Positions 14,689-22,926 of a stretch of DNA of 34,440 bases are shown in pieces (the stretch's first letter is position 1; each line of letters begins with the position of its first letter). The notes beneath the pieces were generated by a model. The model worked only from the letters and a program-made list of their open reading frames with translations. It was not told the origin of the DNA and did not search any database. A program made the position numbers and the translations under genes. Origin of the DNA: an uncultured Bacillaceae bacterium (GTDB lineage Bacteria; Bacillota; Bacilli; Bacillales; Caldibacillaceae); contig CALKAK010000066.1 in NCBI GenBank assembly GCA_937983015.1, forward strand, positions 1-34,440, given 5' to 3'.

Positions 14689-16425
14689 TTATAGCGCCTG
14701 TTCACCGGAGTCAAGGCGATACAACTGGCGATATCTGTTGTTTTTTTCTAATAGTTCATGATGTTGTCCTTGCATCGATATCTTTCCTTCATCGAGGAAA
14801 ATAATTTTGTCAACTTTTTCTAAACCAATCAAGTGATGGGTGATAATAATTACAGTCTTATCTTTTAGCACCGAAAATACAGTTGCCAATAAGTCTCTTT
14901 CTGTTATTGGATCTAAACCGATCGTTGGCTCATCAAGAATCACGATCGGCGTATTTTTCAACAAAATTCGCGCCAGAGCAATTCGTTGTCTTTCCCCTCC
15001 GGAAAATCGCTGTCCCGTCTCTTCCATTTGCGTTTCCAGGCCAAAAGGGAGCGAATAAATATAATCCTTTAATTTAACCGCAGAGATGACCTGATCCAGT
15101 TCTTCCTCAGTAGCATCTGGATTTCCCAATAGTAAATTATTTTTTACGGTAGTGGCGAACAAATAAGGTTTTTGATTGAGAATGCCGAGAACTTCATGAA
15201 TTTGTTCCCCATACTCGCGCGGATCATAGCCGCCAATTTTGATCGAACCGCGCTCCGGTGATAATGCTCCGTATATTAATTGAAGAAACGTAGATTTCCC
15301 CGCACCGCTTTTCCCCAAAACAGCGATTTTTTGACCAAAAGGAATATCTAGCGAAAAGTTTTCCAATGCGGGTTTTTCACTACCCTCATAACGGAAAGTT
15401 ACATTTGTCAGTTGAATATCAGGATTTCGCGGAATCGAAAATTTTGTTTGCGGATTTTTTTCTTCCGGGACAAATTTTTGAATCTGATCAATGCGTTGTA
15501 AGGATTCTTGATACTTTGGCACATGATCAATCGCTTCGGAAGTTGGAAGCAACCCTTCCAGTAAAGGTAATGTGACAAGCGTAAACGAAGCGATATATGT
15601 CGGCAAAATATTGCCTTCCTGTGCCTGTAATCCAGCCCAAATACCGACAAAAATTAAGATCAATCCCGTTAACATTTGTAACTGGAAGAAGCGGGAATAT
15701 GTCCAATCGGTCATCTTCTTTTCAATTTGTAAACTATGATCCCGTACTTGAGTAAACTCTTTCTGAAATCGCTCTTTTTTACCGCTAATGATCCAGTCGG
15801 TAATACCAAATACCGTATCCGTTAACATACGGTACATACTCCCTTTTTTTTCTTTTACCTGGACCCTTCTTTTTTTCAAAAGATAGAGAGACAGATACGG
15901 ATATACAAAAATTATGAAGACTAAACAAAGCGCAATCCATAGTGCAAATAACCAATCGAATACCGCCAGAACGACCACCGAAAAGAGAAATAAGAACAAG
16001 GCGATAACTACAGGGAAAATTGTTCGTACATAGGCATCGAGTAAATGCTCAATATCATCAGCAAGGGTACCGAGGATGTCACCAGCTTGAAAGCGTGAAC
16101 GGACAAATAGTGCTTGTGTTTCCAGGGCATCATATAATTTGACTCGCATCGTACCGAGCACGGTAAGAACCGTGTTATGGCTGGTCAAACGCTCAAAATA
16201 ATGACTGACCGGTCGTGCGATACCAAAGGCACGGACGAGAACGATCGGTACGTAAACCATCAAAATGTTATAAGGCATTTCGCTAGAACGAGTGATCAGA
16301 TAACCAGCGGTAAAGGTTAATGCACTCGAGGCTAAAAAGGTCAGCGTTCCTAGAAAAATCGACGCTGTCATCAAGCCTTTATATTGTTTAAAATACGGAA
16401 GTATATACTTTTGAAACAGTGTCAA
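14689..16425 (-). CDS. cydC: CydC, thiol reductant ABC exporter subunit
   Basis: A 578-residue half-ABC exporter with an N-terminal six-helix membrane domain (about 1-300) and a C-terminal ATPase. CydC and CydD together export glutathione/cysteine-type thiols and are needed to assemble cytochrome bd. ATPase motifs are GKSGAGKST, FSGGERQRIALARILL, VILDEPTIGLD and ITHH. The start is taken as TTG at 16425, eight bases after AAGGAGG; this makes a 38-bp overlap with cydD. Longer readings into cydD have no ribosome binding site. It is the last gene of the operon. Confidence 0.92.
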   Translation of the reverse strand: MTLFQKYILPYFKQYKGLMTASIFLGTLTFLASSALTFTAGYLITRSSEMPYNILMVYVPIVLVRAFGIARPVSHYFERLTSHNTVLTVLGTMRVKLYDALETQALFVRSRFQAGDILGTLADDIEHLLDAYVRTIFPVVIALFLFLFSVVVLAVFDWLFALWIALCLVFIIFVYPYLSLYLLKKRRVQVKEKKGSMYRMLTDTVFGITDWIISGKKERFQKEFTQVRDHSLQIEKKMTDWTYSRFFQLQMLTGLILIFVGIWAGLQAQEGNILPTYIASFTLVTLPLLEGLLPTSEAIDHVPKYQESLQRIDQIQKFVPEEKNPQTKFSIPRNPDIQLTNVTFRYEGSEKPALENFSLDIPFGQKIAVLGKSGAGKSTFLQLIYGALSPERGSIKIGGYDPREYGEQIHEVLGILNQKPYLFATTVKNNLLLGNPDATEEELDQVISAVKLKDYIYSLPFGLETQMEETGQRFSGGERQRIALARILLKNTPIVILDEPTIGLDPITERDLLATVFSVLKDKTVIIITHHLIGLEKVDKIIFLDEGKISMQGQHHELLEKNNRYRQLYRLDSGEQAL

Positions 16426-18148
16426 CTTTTTCACCTCCTTGATGGGCTTTGACAAGCTGCCAGTATTTCCCCCGTTTTTGTAACAACTCTTCATGCGTCC
16501 CCCGCTCAACGATTTTTCCCTGATCTAAAACAATAATTTCATCCATATTTCTCATCCAATGAAGCCGGTGTGTCGCCAGGATCACCAATTTATTTTTAAA
16601 GAATGGCAACATTCGACTTTTAATATCATGTTCTGTTTCGATATCTAAGTGCGCAGTGGGTTCGTCAAGAATTAAAATCGGCCTTGGATCGAGTAATGCC
16701 CTCGCCAGAGCAATTCTTTGTTCTTCGCCACCACTAATCATCCGTCCACCCTGACCGATTTTTTCCTGTAAACCTTCAGAGAATTCAGCAACCACTGGAT
16801 CGAGACCGGCCAATCGGACCGCTTCTTTAACTTCTTCCTCGGTTGCATCAGGAGTATAAAAACGAATATTATCAAGGACCGTACCGGAAAAGATATAGGG
16901 ATGCTGGGGGATATAATTAATCAAGCGCTGCCAGTTTCGATATGTAAGATGAGATAGTTCGACCCCGTTGACGATAATCTTCCCTTTCGTTGGTTGATCA
17001 AAACCGGCTAAGATATTGATTAATGTTGATTTTCCAGCACCGGAAAGCCCGATTACACCTATTTTCTTGAATCCTGTTATCGTTAAATCAATTCCGGATA
17101 ACAAGTTTCGCTTTTCTTCAGCAGAATGTTTTTCAATCCCCTGTAATGAAAGCACACTATTTTCATCCCAATGACCGAAAGCCTGCTCATCCGTATCATC
17201 AGCGGCAGTTTCTTCTTCTAAAAATCGATGAATCATTTTTCCTGCATGGAGCCCATCCATCGTGGCATGATAATCATTACTTAAATCCTTTACCGGATTA
17301 AAGTATTCAGGCGCCAAGATCAAAACTGTTAAGGCCGGTAAAAGTGACATTTCTCCTTCGATCAACCGCAGGCCTAAAAAAACGGAGATAACCGCGACGG
17401 AAAGAGTCGAGAAAAAGTCCAATGAAAAGGTAGATAAAAAGGCGATTCGTAATGTCCGTATCGTTGCTTTCCGATATTTTTCACTGACTGAAGCGATCGA
17501 TTCGCGATGCTGCTTACTTCTACCTAAAAATTTCAATGTCACAAGTCCCCGTAAAGAGTCTACGAAATGGTTCGCTAAAATCTTATAGGAAGCCATTTTT
17601 CTATTTTTTTCTCGTTCCGCTGCCCAACCTAAAAGCACAAAAAATAGCATGAGAATAGGTAAAACGATGACCAAAATAAGTGCAGAAAGTTTATCAAGTT
17701 GAAGCGTGTAAATGAAGATTACGAACGGGATGATGAAGAAGGAGATGATTCTCGGAACAAACAATTCTAGATATGTGCGGAACTGCGGAACCCCTTCCAG
17801 ACAGAGGGTGATCATATTTCCAGAACCTTCTTTACGGACAACCCGTGGCCCCAAAGCAAACATTTTTTCCAGCAAAAGGTCTTGATAATAGCTGGAAGTT
17901 TGCTCGGCAAAGCGATAGGCGACTTTAGATTTGAACCATTGTATTCCCTGACGTACCGCCAGGGCGAGAAAAAAGACGGTGAAAAGGAAGAAAATGTTTT
18001 TCCATTGCTCTCCTTTATACATCGCGACAATCGCTTTGGCCAAATAAACACTTTGGAAAAGGATGGCAATCGCCTGTACCAAGACAAGCATCGTAATAAT
18101 CGCCATCACCTTTTTACTTCCTTTATAACGCAAAAGGTTTTTATCCAT
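16388..18148 (-). CDS. cydD: CydD, thiol reductant ABC exporter subunit
   Basis: A 586-residue half-ABC exporter, the partner of CydC. The membrane domain covers roughly residues 1-310, with helices such as VMAIITMLVLVQAIAILFQSVYLA and IISFFIIPFVIFIYTLQL. The ATPase domain has Walker A GLSGAGKST, signature ISGGEEQRIALARALL, Walker B ILILDEPTAHLD and the switch histidine in ATHRLHW. AAAGGAG lies eight bases before the ATG. A nested hairpin lies between cydB and this gene, so CydDC could be made in lower amounts than the oxidase. Confidence 0.93.
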   Translation of the reverse strand: MDKNLLRYKGSKKVMAIITMLVLVQAIAILFQSVYLAKAIVAMYKGEQWKNIFFLFTVFFLALAVRQGIQWFKSKVAYRFAEQTSSYYQDLLLEKMFALGPRVVRKEGSGNMITLCLEGVPQFRTYLELFVPRIISFFIIPFVIFIYTLQLDKLSALILVIVLPILMLFFVLLGWAAEREKNRKMASYKILANHFVDSLRGLVTLKFLGRSKQHRESIASVSEKYRKATIRTLRIAFLSTFSLDFFSTLSVAVISVFLGLRLIEGEMSLLPALTVLILAPEYFNPVKDLSNDYHATMDGLHAGKMIHRFLEEETAADDTDEQAFGHWDENSVLSLQGIEKHSAEEKRNLLSGIDLTITGFKKIGVIGLSGAGKSTLINILAGFDQPTKGKIIVNGVELSHLTYRNWQRLINYIPQHPYIFSGTVLDNIRFYTPDATEEEVKEAVRLAGLDPVVAEFSEGLQEKIGQGGRMISGGEEQRIALARALLDPRPILILDEPTAHLDIETEHDIKSRMLPFFKNKLVILATHRLHWMRNMDEIIVLDQGKIVERGTHEELLQKRGKYWQLVKAHQGGEKVDTVSKVYTSVF

Positions 18149-18174
18149 AAAGATGCTCCTTTACGAAGAAAATA

Positions 18175-18224
18175 GCCCCTTCCCCCTTATATTATGTGAT
18201 AAGGGCATTCGTGATGGAAGGGGC
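18175..18224 (-). promoter_or_regulatory. nested hairpin between cydB and cydD
   Basis: The outer stem GCCCCTTCC / GGAAGGGGC (9 bp) encloses a second stem CCCTTAT / ATAAGGG (7 bp). On the minus strand it is followed by TATTTTCTTC. It probably acts as a partial terminator or RNA-stability element dividing cydAB from cydDC. Confidence 0.6.
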
Positions 18225-18251
18225 CGACATTTATTCAGAAAGATGGCACGA

Positions 18252-19265
18252 TTAATATTCTAGATGGTCGGTCGTCTTCATTCGTCTTCTAAAGATCCAG
18301 TAGCTCCAAACTGTATATATTAAAACGATCGGGACAAAAATTGCGGCGACGATGGTCATTACGGTTAATGAGTAATTACCTGAAGCAGCATCATAGATGG
18401 TAATATGGTTTGCCGGATCATGGGCAAGCAGTGCATTCGGGAACAGGTAGATAAAGAACGCTGCTGTGATTAGGACCGCAATGAGTGCGGACAGGACAAA
18501 ATTATACCCTTCGCGATCAGCACGTAATGTGAAATATTTTAAGATGTAGAGGATTACGGCTATTGCATATACGGGGATTAATATGGAACCTTTCTCCTGG
18601 AACGCTGATGTACTTATTGCAGTTAGAATAAGGAAGAGAACAATCGCTAAACCGGCAATCCAGTATACCTTTTTAGCCTGTTCTTTTGCTCTCTCCCGAA
18701 TCGGTCCATCGGTTTTCAAAGCAATAAAGGACAGGCCGAGCACATAAGAGAGCAGTACAAATGCAATTCCAGACATTACAGTATAAATGTTTACAATATC
18801 ACCAAAGAAGGCCGCATGCATTTCCATATTTCCATCAATCGGAAGCCCCTGAATTAAACCGGCAAACAAAGCACCGAGCAAAAACGGTGGAATCAAACTG
18901 CCGAGAAATAAGGACCAATCCCATACCGACTTCCAGCGAGCGCTGTTGATTTTGCTTCGATATTCAAAGGAAACGCCACGAACGATTAATGCTAGTAATA
19001 ACAGCACGAAAGGCAAGTAGTATCCACTAAATAATGTGGCGTACCAGTGGGGAAATGCGGCGAACATCGCCCCACCAGCAGTTAGTAACCAGACTTCATT
19101 TCCATCCCAGTGCGGACCGATAATACTAATTAATAGTCGCTTTTCCCGTTCATCTATGGCTAAAAATTTCGTACCCATCCCGACACCAAAATCAAAACCT
19201 TCGAAAAACACATAGGCGATAAAACAAATGGCAATGATTATAAACCAGAGCTCAGCTAACTGCAT
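18252..19265 (-). CDS. cydB: cytochrome bd ubiquinol oxidase subunit II (CydB)
   Basis: A 337-residue membrane subunit of cytochrome bd quinol oxidase. About eight to nine hydrophobic helices are seen, with family blocks FFEGFDFGVGMGTKFLA, the WDGNEVWLLTAGGAMFAAFPHWYATLFSG stretch, and FEYRSK. Its ATG overlaps the cydA stop by one base (TAATG), so translation is coupled. The length is normal for the Bacillus protein. The subunit supports heme binding and quinol oxidation by CydA; the complex reduces O2 at low tension without pumping protons. Confidence 0.95.
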   Translation of the reverse strand: MQLAELWFIIIAICFIAYVFFEGFDFGVGMGTKFLAIDEREKRLLISIIGPHWDGNEVWLLTAGGAMFAAFPHWYATLFSGYYLPFVLLLLALIVRGVSFEYRSKINSARWKSVWDWSLFLGSLIPPFLLGALFAGLIQGLPIDGNMEMHAAFFGDIVNIYTVMSGIAFVLLSYVLGLSFIALKTDGPIRERAKEQAKKVYWIAGLAIVLFLILTAISTSAFQEKGSILIPVYAIAVILYILKYFTLRADREGYNFVLSALIAVLITAAFFIYLFPNALLAHDPANHITIYDAASGNYSLTVMTIVAAIFVPIVLIYTVWSYWIFRRRMKTTDHLEY

Positions 19266-20665
19266 TAGCCGACCCTCCCTTCGGATCCTTTAGTAAACGG
19301 ATCGATTGACGGTTCATCCTGGTCAACAATAACCGCACCGCGCTTTGCAACACGAACGAAGAGGTAGATCATGGCGATCATTATCAATGTGTACACAAGC
19401 GTGAAAGTAATTAGTGAGAACAGAACTTCGCCAGATGTTACACTAGGTGAGAGCCCGGCTTCCGTTGTCATCAGTTCATATACGACCCATGGCTGACGAC
19501 CGATTTCCGACATAATCCACCCGGAAGTATTCGAAATATACGGGAAGAATATGGCGGCGATCATCAATTTCAACAATCCTGTATGTTTTGCCAGCGTGCC
19601 TCTCTTCTGGAAAATCAGTCCGAAGAGACTGATTAAAATCATCAAAAGGCCAAAACCAACCATGACCCGAAAGCTCCAGAATGTCGTTTTTACCGGAGGG
19701 ATATAATTGTACCCTTCGCCAAATTGCTGTTCATATTGTTCTTGCAATTCGAGCATCCCCGGTACCGACCCTTCAAACTCACCATAGGCCAGGTAACTCA
19801 AAAGGTAGGGAATATCAATTTGCCAGCGATTCTCCTTATTCTCCACATCGATTCCGGCGATTACCGTCCACGGTGCCGGATCACCGCTGTCTTCCCATAA
19901 AGCCTCAGCAGCGGCCATTTTCATCGGCTGGGCTTCAACCAGATACTGCGATTGCAGATGGCCGGTAAGGGCAACACCGATCGTTGAAATGATACCGATA
20001 ATAAGAGCAATGTTCATTGAGCGTTTGTAGAAATCCAAATCCCGTTTTTTCAAATAGTTCCAGGCCGAAATACCGATCACTAAAAATGCACCTGTTGCCA
20101 GGCTGGCGAAAATCGTATGTGGATAGGCAACCAGTAATTTCGGGTTCGTGAAAAGTTCCGCGAGCGAATTCATTTCTGCCCGACCATTTTGAATTGCATA
20201 CCCTACCGGATTTTGCATGAAGGAGTTGGCTGCCATGATCCAGAAAGCAGATAATGTTGTTCCGATGGAGACGAGCCAGATGGATAAAATATTCACCCAT
20301 CTTGGTAGACGTTTGCGACCAAAAATCCATATGCCGATGAACGTGGATTCCATAAAGAATGCCAATAATGCTTCAATCGCAAGTGGTGGTCCGAACACAT
20401 CACCGACAAATCGGGAATAGTCAGACCAGTTCATCCCGAACTGGAATTCTTGAATGATACCAGTTACAACACCGACGACAAAGTTAATCAGGAAAAATTT
20501 ACCCCAAAATCGTGCCATTCTTTCATAAATCTCATTCTTCTTGATAGCGGAAAGCGTTTCCATAAGTGCGACGATAAATGCAAGTCCTATGGAAAGAGGC
20601 ACGAAGAAGAAGTGGAATATTGTTGTTGCCGCAAATTGGATCCTGGCTAACAACAAGGCATCCAT
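19265..20665 (-). CDS. cydA: cytochrome bd ubiquinol oxidase subunit I (CydA)
   Basis: A 466-residue catalytic subunit holding hemes b558, b595 and d. The heme ligands expected from E. coli are visible: H18 (TIFHFFFVPL), H183 (YPHTIFAS) and M335 (FRVMVGFG), together with acidic E99 and E106. The quinol loop between roughly 248 and 320 is short, the Bacillus/Firmicutes form. A ribosome binding site (GGAGGGAAATGAC) precedes the ATG. It is the first gene of cydABCD; upstream lie AT-rich promoter sequence and two inverted 9-bp elements that could be regulator half-sites. Confidence 0.96.
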   Translation of the reverse strand: MDALLLARIQFAATTIFHFFFVPLSIGLAFIVALMETLSAIKKNEIYERMARFWGKFFLINFVVGVVTGIIQEFQFGMNWSDYSRFVGDVFGPPLAIEALLAFFMESTFIGIWIFGRKRLPRWVNILSIWLVSIGTTLSAFWIMAANSFMQNPVGYAIQNGRAEMNSLAELFTNPKLLVAYPHTIFASLATGAFLVIGISAWNYLKKRDLDFYKRSMNIALIIGIISTIGVALTGHLQSQYLVEAQPMKMAAAEALWEDSGDPAPWTVIAGIDVENKENRWQIDIPYLLSYLAYGEFEGSVPGMLELQEQYEQQFGEGYNYIPPVKTTFWSFRVMVGFGLLMILISLFGLIFQKRGTLAKHTGLLKLMIAAIFFPYISNTSGWIMSEIGRQPWVVYELMTTEAGLSPSVTSGEVLFSLITFTLVYTLIMIAMIYLFVRVAKRGAVIVDQDEPSIDPFTKGSEGRVG

Positions 20666-20740
20666 GTCATTTCCCTCCCCAGGAACAAATTATAATTACA
20701 CTTATATAATAATAAATTTCAGAATGGATAAACGGAGACT

Positions 20741-20782
20741 TTGTTACAATTTCATCAAGAAAAAGGGAAAATTTTGTAACAA
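20741..20782. promoter_or_regulatory. paired inverted 9-bp elements upstream of cydA
   Basis: TTGTTACAA (20741-20749) and its exact reverse complement TTGTAACAA (20774-20782) lie 33 bp centre to centre, three helical turns, about 80-115 bp upstream of cydA. The sites are a candidate operator for a redox or respiration regulator. They resemble but do not match the Rex site TTGTGAAnnnnTTCACAA. No regulator can be named with confidence. Confidence 0.4.
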
Positions 20783-20830
20783 TTTAATTTTCCTGTAATT
20801 TTCACTTTACTTTTACTTAGAATCGTTCAA

Positions 20831-20875
20831 CAAAAAAAAAAAGTGTAATGACCAACATGAAGTCAATCATTACAC
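20831..20875 (-). terminator. V-ATPase operon terminator
   Basis: A 9-bp perfect stem, GTGTAATGA / TCATTACAC, is followed by an uninterrupted run of at least ten T on the minus strand, 20 bp past the subunit D stop. Confidence 0.9.
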
Positions 20876-20895
20876 AATTCATTGAACATCATGAA

Positions 20896-21531
20896 TTACT
20901 TATTGATCATATCTTTCACTTTCATTAATCGTGTAATCGTTGAACGTTCGTTTTCATCTAATTTCATACGAATATATTTGATCGTTTCTTCTAAGTCCGG
21001 AATGGTCCGATGTTCTAGTGCATTAACCCGTCTTCTCGTTTTTTCGATTTCATCCGCCATCAGTTGACAAGCTTTTTCAACCTCTGCGAGTTCTAATAAT
21101 TTCGGCATGATGGCGTAGAGGCGGCTGATCGCATCATCAAGTTCCGATGAAGTCTCGACAAAACCATAAGGGAAGATACTCCCATCATCCGATTCTAATT
21201 TCCTTTTAAAACTCATGACCGGAACATGAACACTCATCACGTTTTTCTTTTGGATATCCAGCATGATCGTCTCTTTCGGATAGGCGACCGCCTCTTCCAG
21301 CATTTCCGGGGACATGACGGCACTGGCGATTAAGAAATCTTTAAATGCTTCTTCCAGCTCCTTTTCTACTTCTTCACGTAATTTTTTATTTTTCTTGATC
21401 AATTCGATAAACTGCCTCATCAGTTCATCCTGTTTATCCTTTAACAGTTTATGTCCCCTGGTTGCGGTTTGTAATCTTCGCTTTAAATTCGCCAATTGCA
21501 TTCGCGTGGGATTAACATTTAAACGCGCCAT
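20896..21531 (-). CDS. ntpD: V/A-type ATPase subunit D (central rotor shaft)
   Basis: A 211-residue rotor shaft, the counterpart of F-type gamma. It is a long antiparallel coiled coil: the N-terminal helix runs MARLNVNPTRMQLANLKRRLQTATRGHKLLKDK and the C-terminal helix carries TRRRVNALEHRTIPDLEETIKYIRMKLDENERS, both hallmark segments of V/A subunit D. It sits inside the A3B3 ring and turns with the membrane ring. Its ATG directly follows the subunit B stop (TAGATG). It is the last gene of the nine-gene operon, followed by a strong terminator. Confidence 0.96.
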   Translation of the reverse strand: MARLNVNPTRMQLANLKRRLQTATRGHKLLKDKQDELMRQFIELIKKNKKLREEVEKELEEAFKDFLIASAVMSPEMLEEAVAYPKETIMLDIQKKNVMSVHVPVMSFKRKLESDDGSIFPYGFVETSSELDDAISRLYAIMPKLLELAEVEKACQLMADEIEKTRRRVNALEHRTIPDLEETIKYIRMKLDENERSTITRLMKVKDMINK

Positions 21532-22926
21532 CTACACTGCCCCTTTTTCTTGTTCATCTTGAGGCATAAACTTATCAAGAATTTCTGTGCGAATCCGTTT
21601 CAATTCTGAACGCGGAATTAACTTCAACAGTTCCCATCCTAAATCCAATGTTTCTTCAATCGTCCTGTTATTGTAAAAGCCCTGATTAATGTATTTTTCA
21701 TCGAAAGCTTCAGCGAATTTCCAGAAGGCCTTATCGGCTTCAGTAAGCGCCGTCTCCCCTAAAATGGTCGCCAGTTCCCGGGCCTGGATACCGGAAGTAT
21801 AAGCTGCGTACAGCTGGTTCATCGTATCTGCATGATCTTCCCGTGTTTTTCCCGCACCGATTCCTTTATCTTTTAAGCGCGAGAGGGAAGGCACCGGGTT
21901 GATCGGTGGGTTAATCCCCCGTTTGTATAAATCCCGGGATAGGATGATCTGACCTTCTGTAATGTAACCGGTCAAGTCAGGAATCGGATGGGTGATATCA
22001 TCCTCTGGCATCGTCAGAATCGGGATTTGGGTGATGGAACCTTTTCTACCTTTGATTCTACCGGCGCGTTCATAGATAGTCGCCAGGTCTGTGTATAAAT
22101 ACCCCGGATATCCTCTTCGACCGGGTACTTCTTTACGCGCCGCCGATGTTTCCCGTAACGCTTCGGCATAGTTGGTCATATCCGTCATGATGACCAGTAC
22201 GTGCATATCCTGCTCAAACGCTAAATATTCCGCGCAAGTTAACGCCATACGGGGCGTAGCAATCCGTTCGATTGCCGGGTCGTCGGCCAAATTCATGAAT
22301 AGAACGGCACGATCAATCGCCCCGGTTTTGGTAAAGTCATCGATGAAAAATTGCGCTTCTTCAAAAGTGATCCCCATCGCCGCAAAAACAACGGCGAATT
22401 TTTCATCGGATCCTAAAACCGTCGCCTGTCTTGCGATTTGTGCGGCGAGTTCATTATGGGGAAGTCCGGATCCGGAAAAGATCGGCAATTTCTGTCCCCG
22501 GACGAGTGTATTCAACCCATCGATACAGGAGATCCCCGTTTGAATGAATTCGTTCGGATAGTCCCTGGATACAGGGTTGATCGGTACCCCGTTAATATCT
22601 AGTTTCTTTTCAGGAATAATATTCGGCCCATCATCGATCGGTCGCCCCATACCATCAAAGATACGACCGATCATATCCAGGGAAACACCTAATTCCAGTG
22701 GTCTCCCCAGGAAACGAACAGTCGTGTTTTTCAAATTAATACCGGACGAACCTTCGAAAAGCTGGACCATGGCCTTATCCTCATGGACTTCAAGAACCCG
22801 GCCGCGTCTTTTTTCTCCGGTCTGGAGTTCAATCTCCACCAACTCTTCGTACTTTACACCTTCAACACCTTCAACAACCATCAAAGGACCGACAACTTCG
22901 GTAACAGTTTTATACTCCCTCAGCAT
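21532..22926 (-). CDS. ntpB: V/A-type ATPase subunit B (non-catalytic)
   Basis: A 464-residue regulatory nucleotide-binding-fold subunit alternating with A in the cytoplasmic A3B3 head. In place of a Walker A it has SGSGLPHNELAAQIARQA, as normal for B. Other family blocks are FAAMGITFEEAQFFIDDF, FMNLADDPAIERIATPRMALT, YPGYLYTDLATIYERAGR and the SLSRLKDKGIGAGKTREDH region. The start at 22926 is chosen because GGAGGTG lies six bases upstream; it overlaps the A gene by 17 bp. Confidence 0.96.
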   Translation of the reverse strand: MLREYKTVTEVVGPLMVVEGVEGVKYEELVEIELQTGEKRRGRVLEVHEDKAMVQLFEGSSGINLKNTTVRFLGRPLELGVSLDMIGRIFDGMGRPIDDGPNIIPEKKLDINGVPINPVSRDYPNEFIQTGISCIDGLNTLVRGQKLPIFSGSGLPHNELAAQIARQATVLGSDEKFAVVFAAMGITFEEAQFFIDDFTKTGAIDRAVLFMNLADDPAIERIATPRMALTCAEYLAFEQDMHVLVIMTDMTNYAEALRETSAARKEVPGRRGYPGYLYTDLATIYERAGRIKGRKGSITQIPILTMPEDDITHPIPDLTGYITEGQIILSRDLYKRGINPPINPVPSLSRLKDKGIGAGKTREDHADTMNQLYAAYTSGIQARELATILGETALTEADKAFWKFAEAFDEKYINQGFYNNRTIEETLDLGWELLKLIPRSELKRIRTEILDKFMPQDEQEKGAV

